DNA from: Macrococcoides goetzii | GTDB lineage: Bacteria; Bacillota; Bacilli; Staphylococcales; Staphylococcaceae | Reading direction: 5' to 3' | DNA length: 62,110 nt | NCBI RefSeq assembly: GCF_002742385.2 | Contig: NZ_MJBI02000008.1 | Location: forward strand, 1 to 62,110 | Shown: positions 57,577 to 62,110 of the stretch, one piece after another | Layout of the letters: each line of letters begins with the position of its first letter | Numbering within the stretch: the first letter of the stretch is position 1 | Notes under the pieces: model-generated | Seen by the model: the letters and a program-made list of their open reading frames with translations, nothing else | What the model was told of the DNA's origin: nothing | Databases searched by the model: none | Made by a program: the position numbers and the translations under genes

Positions 57577-57603
57577 AAACAAACGCTGGATAAGCGTTTG
57601 TTT
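57577..57603 (-). terminator. Terminator of the XRE regulator gene
   Basis: AAACAAACGCT / AGCGTTTGTTT with a T-run on the minus strand. Confidence 0.88.
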
Positions 57604-57609
57604 AGTATA

Positions 57610-58074
57610 TTATAAACTTACTAAATTTTCGTTTTTCTTCTTATTAAAGAACATTTCAGCTTCACGTGCTTTATTTGATCCATATAATGGTTGTGTTGAA
57701 CCATCTAATACACGATAAAGATTAGAAATTTTGTTTTGTTGTAAAACGATGTCATGATCAGATTCAATCGTAGTCCACCATAATTCATTTTTGTTATCCT
57801 GATCCGGGTATGCACATGCACCACGTGAAATCACTTGAATCACTTCAAGTGGATCTCCACCTAAAGTATTTTGTAATACTTCTGAATCTCTGAATAATGC
57901 ACATAATGAAACGCATGTTGTCCAGTTCGGTAATACACGTTCTTTCTCAATTTGAACTAACGTTTTCTTTGATAAGCCGATTGTCTGAGCCATAGTATCT
58001 TGTGTGTATCCCGCTTCGATACGCACCATTTTGAATTTCGTTTGAAGTAAATCTGTGAATTGCTGTTTATCCAT
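57610..58074 (-). CDS. XRE-family helix-turn-helix regulator
   Basis: 154 residues. N-terminal Cro/CI-type HTH (about 14-65: AGYTQDTMAQTIGLSKKTLVQIEK...). A C-terminal segment of about 85 residues is unlike common sensor domains. Transcribed alone; GAAAGG lies before the ATG. Targets unknown. Confidence 0.75.
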   Translation of the reverse strand: MDKQQFTDLLQTKFKMVRIEAGYTQDTMAQTIGLSKKTLVQIEKERVLPNWTTCVSLCALFRDSEVLQNTLGGDPLEVIQVISRGACAYPDQDNKNELWWTTIESDHDIVLQQNKISNLYRVLDGSTQPLYGSNKAREAEMFFNKKKNENLVSL

Positions 58075-58197
58075 TTTCTATACGACCTTTCTCTCTAAAT
58101 ATAAATTTATGTCAGTAAATGCTCTTAAAATATAAGTTGAAAAAATACACATTCATTTAAAGTGACTTTACCATCTTAATATAATTTACAAAAAATT

Positions 58198-58229
58198 AAA
58201 AGAGGAAACCCTTAAAAGTTTCCTCTTTT
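58198..58229. terminator. Bidirectional-looking terminator after gltT
   Basis: Stem AAAAGAGGAAAC / GTTTCCTCTTTT with A-run and T-run on the two sides; ends the minus-strand gltT. Confidence 0.85.
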
Positions 58230-58256
58230 TTTAAAATTATTTTTTTAATGTCACAA

Positions 58257-59561
58257 TTATGCAACTTTCATACCTTTTTTTGCTAAATAACGCTTTTCCT
58301 GTTCAGAAATTACAACTGCACAAGCAGCATCTCCAGAAATATTAACAGCTGTGCGCGTCATATCGAGCAGTCTATCTATCCCTAAAATAATTCCGATTGC
58401 AGCAGGATTTAATCCGACCGATGTCAGAACCATTGCAAGCATTACAAGACCAGCACCTGGCACCCCTGCAGTACCGATAGATGCTACGACTGCTATGACA
58501 ACGACTGTCACCATCTGACCAAGCGTTAAATCTACACCTGAAATTTGAGAGATAAAGATTGTTGCAACACCTTGCATAATCGCTGTACCATCCATATTAA
58601 TCGTCGCACCTAAAGGTTGTACAAAAGATGATATTTCTTTACGTACTTCTAAATTATCTTGTGCACATTCTAAAGAAATCGGTAATGTCGCATTTGAACT
58701 TGATGAACTAAATCCAACCGTCATTGCCGGTGCGAAACCTTTAAAGAACCAGATAGGATTTCTGCGTGCTAAGAAACTGACTGCACCACCATATACTAGA
58801 ATCATATGTAAAAATAGACCTAATAACACAACGAAGAAATACATTGCAAGCTGTTTAATAGCACCAAACCCTGCATTCGTAAATGCTGTTGCAACTAAAC
58901 CAAATGTTCCTAGTGGTGCGAAATACTGCATAATTGCTGTTACGATAAACATCAGTATTTCATTTGTCTGCTCAAACAGTAATTTTACTGCTGAAACTTT
59001 TTCGCGTAATGCAATCATTCCGATACCAATAAATATCGCAAACGTAATCACTTGCAGCATGTTTGTTTCACTCATCGCAAGTACAGGGTTTTTCGGAATT
59101 AAATTGATCAATGTCTGATCAAAAGTCTGGTTGGCTGGCGACCCTTCTGCTTCTGCCTCAGCAGCTTTTTTCTTCTGCTCTTCAGCATACGTTTTTACTT
59201 CATCACTGTTTAACAAATCACTTTTACCTTCACCTGGTTTAAATACTAAAGCAAGTGACATTGCAAGGGTGATAGCTAATGCAGTCGTTACTAAAAAGAA
59301 TGAAATTGTCTTTAAGCCGATAGAACCTAAATGTTTAGGATCTCCTACACCAAGAACACCTAGTACAATAGAAACAAATACGACTGGTACAACAAGCATA
59401 AAGATAAGATTTAAGAATATTTGACCGATTACATTAAAGACATATTGATTAATCCACTTTACCCAGCTTGCATCCTGATATAAATTAAAGAATGAACCTA
59501 TAGCAATACCAGCAATTAACGCAATAATAATCCTGACTGTCATGTTCCCTTTGATTTTCAT
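58257..59561 (-). CDS. gltT: Dicarboxylate/amino acid:cation symporter
   Basis: 434 residues, DAACS (GltP/GltT) family. Hairpin SSSSNATLP (substrate-binding), NMDGTAIMQGVATIF, and helix 8 residues RLLDMTRTAVNISGD with the substrate Arg. A 40-residue Glu/Lys-rich loop (about 115-150) is inserted between helices 3 and 4. Imports glutamate/aspartate or dicarboxylates with Na+ or H+. AGGAGG precedes the ATG. Confidence 0.92.
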   Translation of the reverse strand: MKIKGNMTVRIIIALIAGIAIGSFFNLYQDASWVKWINQYVFNVIGQIFLNLIFMLVVPVVFVSIVLGVLGVGDPKHLGSIGLKTISFFLVTTALAITLAMSLALVFKPGEGKSDLLNSDEVKTYAEEQKKKAAEAEAEGSPANQTFDQTLINLIPKNPVLAMSETNMLQVITFAIFIGIGMIALREKVSAVKLLFEQTNEILMFIVTAIMQYFAPLGTFGLVATAFTNAGFGAIKQLAMYFFVVLLGLFLHMILVYGGAVSFLARRNPIWFFKGFAPAMTVGFSSSSSNATLPISLECAQDNLEVRKEISSFVQPLGATINMDGTAIMQGVATIFISQISGVDLTLGQMVTVVVIAVVASIGTAGVPGAGLVMLAMVLTSVGLNPAAIGIILGIDRLLDMTRTAVNISGDAACAVVISEQEKRYLAKKGMKVA

Positions 59562-59788
59562 AATATCCTCCTCAACAACTGAATTTTCCGACTATTACAA
59601 ATAATTATAAAATATTTATTTTTGAATGTAAAATATAATTTTTATAATTATGAATTTTTATGAATAAAAAACTTATTTGTAATTACTATTACAAGCATAT
59701 TATTTTTCATATGATTCACGGCAATTCACTAGATATTTCTTCACATTTGTTTGATAATAATAAGACATGATTTGAGAGGATGAAAAAA

Positions 59789-60655
59789 GTGCAGGTAAAA
59801 GATCAACTCGCAAAAGCTCAGCAAGGTGCAAAAGTCAGTATTATAATGTATGTATTGCTTACTACGATAAAATTGTTATTCGGTTATATGAATGGCTCAC
59901 AAGCGCTTGTTGCCGATGGGTTAAATAACGCGACTGACGTTGTATCATCAGTTGCTCTGCTTATCGGACTTGCAATTAGTATGAAGCCAGCAGATGATAA
60001 TCACAACTATGGTCACTATCGCTCTGAATATATCGGTTCACTCATTGCTGCATTCATTATGTTTGCAGTCAGCGTTCAGGTAATCCTTCAGGGCATTCGA
60101 CACTATATCAATCAAGACTTTTCAACGCCATCCATTGAAACAGCAGTAGTAGCGATATTATCAGCGTTAGCGATGCTACTCGTCTATTTCTACAATCGGA
60201 ATTTAGCGAAGAAAGTAGATTCCAGTGCATTAAAAGCAGCCGCTGCTGATAACCTGTCCGATGCGCTTGTATCACTTGGAACATTTGTAGGTATTGTCGG
60301 CGTATTTATGGGACTGCCCTTCTTAGATACAGTCGCAGCAATCGTAGTTGGCTTGCTAATCATGAAAACAGCAATTGAAATATTCTTTGAAACAGCTATT
60401 ACATTAACAGACGGCTTTGATGCAGAAACACTTGATGAGATGAAGAAAATCGTATTAAATGTTGAGGATGTATTATCCGTTGAAGATATTAAAGGAAGAA
60501 ATCACGGTGTCATGACATTTATCGATGTTACTGTAACAGTAGATGCAAATCTTACAGTGGCGGAAAGTCATGATATTACTGAACATATAGAACACGATAT
60601 TAAAGAAGCATATGGTGCAATTGAAACAATCGTTCATTTAGAACCACATGAATAG
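59789..60655 (+). CDS. Cation diffusion facilitator, probably manganese exporter
   Basis: 288 residues, six membrane helices and a C-terminal cytoplasmic domain. Metal-site helices read NNATD (N-x3-D) in helix 2 and DNLSD (D-x3-D) in helix 5, the pattern of MntE/MneP-type manganese exporters rather than zinc CDFs. HNYGHYRSE lies in the second loop. GTG 59789 with GAGAGG is the better start; the ATG nine bases earlier overlaps the ribosome site. Confidence 0.85.
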   Translation: MQVKDQLAKAQQGAKVSIIMYVLLTTIKLLFGYMNGSQALVADGLNNATDVVSSVALLIGLAISMKPADDNHNYGHYRSEYIGSLIAAFIMFAVSVQVILQGIRHYINQDFSTPSIETAVVAILSALAMLLVYFYNRNLAKKVDSSALKAAAADNLSDALVSLGTFVGIVGVFMGLPFLDTVAAIVVGLLIMKTAIEIFFETAITLTDGFDAETLDEMKKIVLNVEDVLSVEDIKGRNHGVMTFIDVTVTVDANLTVAESHDITEHIEHDIKEAYGAIETIVHLEPHE

Positions 60656-60680
60656 GAAATGAATACAAAATGTATAAAAC

Positions 60681-60711
60681 AAGGACAAAGCATCCATTAT
60701 GCTTTGTCCTT
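60681..60711. terminator. Bidirectional terminator between the CDF gene and a membrane gene
   Basis: Perfect 13-bp stem AAGGACAAAGCAT / ATGCTTTGTCCTT, followed by TT. Its loop contains the stop codon of the minus-strand gene. Confidence 0.85.
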
Positions 60712-61137
60712 TTCTGCGAGTATTTCTCTTAAATTCGATCTCTTTTCAAATCTATTATCGATTAATACACCAATTATGATGATAATGACAGCAAATATAA
60801 AGATGAGTAATGTGTATTGCTCCAGAAATAGAAAACATATAAATAATATTAAACAAAATAGATATGAAAGATATGTAAAAACATAAAAATAGCGACCATC
60901 TTTTCTTAATTGTTCTTCATCATAATTAATGCTCGTGTCATTTCGAAGTTTTTTCATATTGTGCTTAAAATATTTATTGAATTGTACTGCTCTGAGGAAA
61001 ATCAAAATTGAAACAACAATAATATATAATATTTTTGAAAAATTATTATTATAAGTTAAATGAATAATTAATAATATATTCATGATAATAATAATTTTAT
61101 TTTCATTTAACCATGCAATCAACTTATCCCTTTTCAT
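60697..61137 (-). CDS. Membrane protein, tandem paralog 2
   Basis: 146 residues with four membrane helices. C-terminus DNRFEKRSNLREILAEK is clearly related to the C-terminus of the next gene (DEYFERHSEVRELLNEK). Overlaps it by 14 bases. I do not recognise a family; very AT-rich. Confidence 0.65.
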   Translation of the reverse strand: MKRDKLIAWLNENKIIIIMNILLIIHLTYNNNFSKILYIIVVSILIFLRAVQFNKYFKHNMKKLRNDTSINYDEEQLRKDGRYFYVFTYLSYLFCLILFICFLFLEQYTLLIFIFAVIIIIIGVLIDNRFEKRSNLREILAEKDKA

Positions 61138-61549
61138 TTAATAACTCACGCACCTCACTATGACGTTCGAAGTATTCATCAAACATAACAAGAACCAGAA
61201 CAATGCCGCCGAAGACCATAATATAATTCCAGAGGTTACCCCATTCAATCATCATCACGACATAAACTAAGTAGAATGTAGCGAGTTTAAATAACACCGG
61301 TATTAACCAGACGATGAAATAATCAGTTTCTTTATTGATGAAATAATTAATATTCGTAATTTCTGTATGACGATACTCATTTATAATATAGACAGCAAGT
61401 TTAACAACGAAATAGAGCATAACGAAAGCAAGTACAATGAGAAGAATACGTTCTGCCCACATTTTTGGTAACCAGTCCTTCATAGCCATATAACTAATCA
61501 TAAAAATCAATGTTAACCATTCATCCTTCGCCCACCATTTATCTATCAT
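61124..61549 (-). CDS. Membrane protein, tandem paralog 1
   Basis: 141 residues with about four membrane helices and the shared C-terminal D-x-x-F-E-[RK]-x-S-x-x-R-E-[LI]-L-x-E-K motif. ATG 61549 has GGGAGG seven bases upstream. First gene of the pair. Function unknown. Confidence 0.65.
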   Translation of the reverse strand: MIDKWWAKDEWLTLIFMISYMAMKDWLPKMWAERILLIVLAFVMLYFVVKLAVYIINEYRHTEITNINYFINKETDYFIVWLIPVLFKLATFYLVYVVMMIEWGNLWNYIMVFGGIVLVLVMFDEYFERHSEVRELLNEKG

Positions 61550-61688
61550 CAGCCAACCTCCCAATTTAAGTATTATTGTATACTTTTACCATTATCAATT
61601 CAATTAATATATGCTTAATTCTTTATTAAACCGGCTAATACATTTATACTTAATCTAAACAGAATTTATTAGGAGGAGTGTTATTATT

Positions 61689-61958
61689 ATGATGACTGTA
61701 AATCATAAAGAAAATTTATTTTATATCGGTGATGTATCAAGCCCTAAAGCGCAAATGACTTATGTGCCGACTGGAGAAGATAAGATTATTATCGATCATA
61801 CTGAAGTTAACGATGAACTACGTGGACAAGGTGCAGGTAAGATGATGGTAGAAGCTGCGGTTAAATACGCACGTCAAAACAACAAAAAGATTATCCCATT
61901 ATGCCCATTCGCTAAAAGTGTATTTGATAAAACACCTGAATTTCAGGACGTATTATAA
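61689..61958 (+). CDS. Small GNAT-like acetyltransferase (YjdJ type)
   Basis: 89 residues, the short GCN5-like form. EVNDELRGQGAGKMMVEAAVKYARQNN provides the acetyl-CoA loop, and PLCPFAKSVFDK follows, as in YjdJ-type proteins. AGGAGGAG lies upstream; either of two adjacent ATGs may be used. Confidence 0.88.
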   Translation: MMTVNHKENLFYIGDVSSPKAQMTYVPTGEDKIIIDHTEVNDELRGQGAGKMMVEAAVKYARQNNKKIIPLCPFAKSVFDKTPEFQDVL

Positions 61959-62002
61959 AAAAATCCAGCACTATGAAGATTATCATAGTGCTGGATTTTT
62001 TA
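61958..62002 (+). terminator. Terminator after the acetyltransferase gene
   Basis: AAAAATCCAGCACTATGA / TCATAGTGCTGGATTTTT with a 6-base loop and trailing T residues. Confidence 0.9.
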
Positions 62003-62011
62003 ATAATGTTA

Positions 62012-62110
62012 AACGTGTCCGATATATCACTTTTATCGGACAAGACGTCTTCGATTTATGCTATTCTGCTCTCAACGTGTCCGATATATCACTTTTATCG
62101 GACAAGACGT
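62012..62110. repeat. Hairpin repeat, two copies at 62-bp period, cut by the window edge
   Basis: Two identical 37-base units at 62012-62048 and 62074-62110, separated by 25 bases, so the period is 62. Each has arms GTCCGATA / TATCGGAC and a 9-base loop TATCACTTT, plus outer ACGT pairs. The last copy ends at the window edge. The core GATATAT-N4-TTTATC is shared with the array at 27521-27681. Confidence 0.9.

Noticed and set aside
62012-62110. CRISPR array start (37-base repeat, 25-base spacer)
   Set aside because: Only two copies are visible, the spacer is short, each repeat is a hairpin with a loop, and no cas gene is present. The match in period and core to the array at 27.5 kb fits a palindromic repeat family better. 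It cannot be fully excluded without sequence beyond the edge.

Overview
The window is a low-GC Firmicute chromosome segment that reads as Staphylococcaceae, and my best guess within that family is Macrococcus. The reasons are staphylococcal-type gene neighbourhoods (hemE-hemH-cgoX beside traP and ecsAB; metK opposite pckA beside menC/menE; the staphylococcal-type transaldolase), an LPXTG surface nucleotidase, and a Bacillus-like block ecsBA/hit/ytxH/scoC/prsA/yhaM-yhaN-yhaO. The genus is inferred from gene order and protein resemblance, not from a database search. No insertion sequence, prophage, integrase or rRNA gene is visible.

Layout. 0.2-2.0 kb: a lone, very AT-rich DUF262/DUF1524 gene (defence-like). 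2.2-14.4 kb: an amide / 5-oxoproline region with ycsI, fmdAB, a ZIP transporter, a flavoprotein, and the operon pxpB-pxpC-accB-accC-pxpA-NRAMP, then a transaldolase. 14.6-19.2 kb: a membrane protein, paired fluoride channels, a wall-anchored 5'-nucleotidase, a NERD-like protein and a tiny acidic lipoprotein. 19.3-22.7 kb: metK (with SAM-I riboswitch) and pckA, divergent, enclosed by two inverted copies of a ~115-bp repeat. 22.8-25.0 kb: hydrolase, Nudix protein, lipoprotein, yidD. 25.1-34.4 kb: the menaquinone set (menEC, menFDHB, menA), interrupted by a NERD/zinc-ribbon gene whose 3' end runs into a 62-bp-period hairpin array. 35.4-37.6 kb: ten tRNA genes in two groups around a panE-like gene. 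37.7-39.8 kb: comK, an IDEAL-domain gene and lplA. 39.8-43.9 kb: late haem synthesis (hemE, hemH, cgoX) and traP. 43.9-49.2 kb: ecsBA, hit, ytxH, scoC, a DUF3267 protein and prsA. 49.3-54.3 kb: yhaM-yhaN-yhaO. 54.4-62.1 kb: hemZ, yheAB, a regulator, gltT, a CDF transporter, two membrane paralogs and a small acetyltransferase, ending in a second 62-bp-period hairpin repeat cut by the window edge.

Most of the window is housekeeping: menaquinone and haem for respiration, PrsA/Ecs/ScoC for secretion and post-exponential control, metK/pckA for C1 and gluconeogenic metabolism. The least expected signal is a hairpin-repeat family seen at 27.52-27.68 kb and at 62.01-62.11 kb. Both arrays have a 62-nt period, a 9-nt loop and the core GATATAT-N4-TTTATC, but their outer stems are entirely different and each is self-complementary. 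One array lies inside and just after a nuclease-related (NERD) gene. I regard this as the best candidate for something undescribed.
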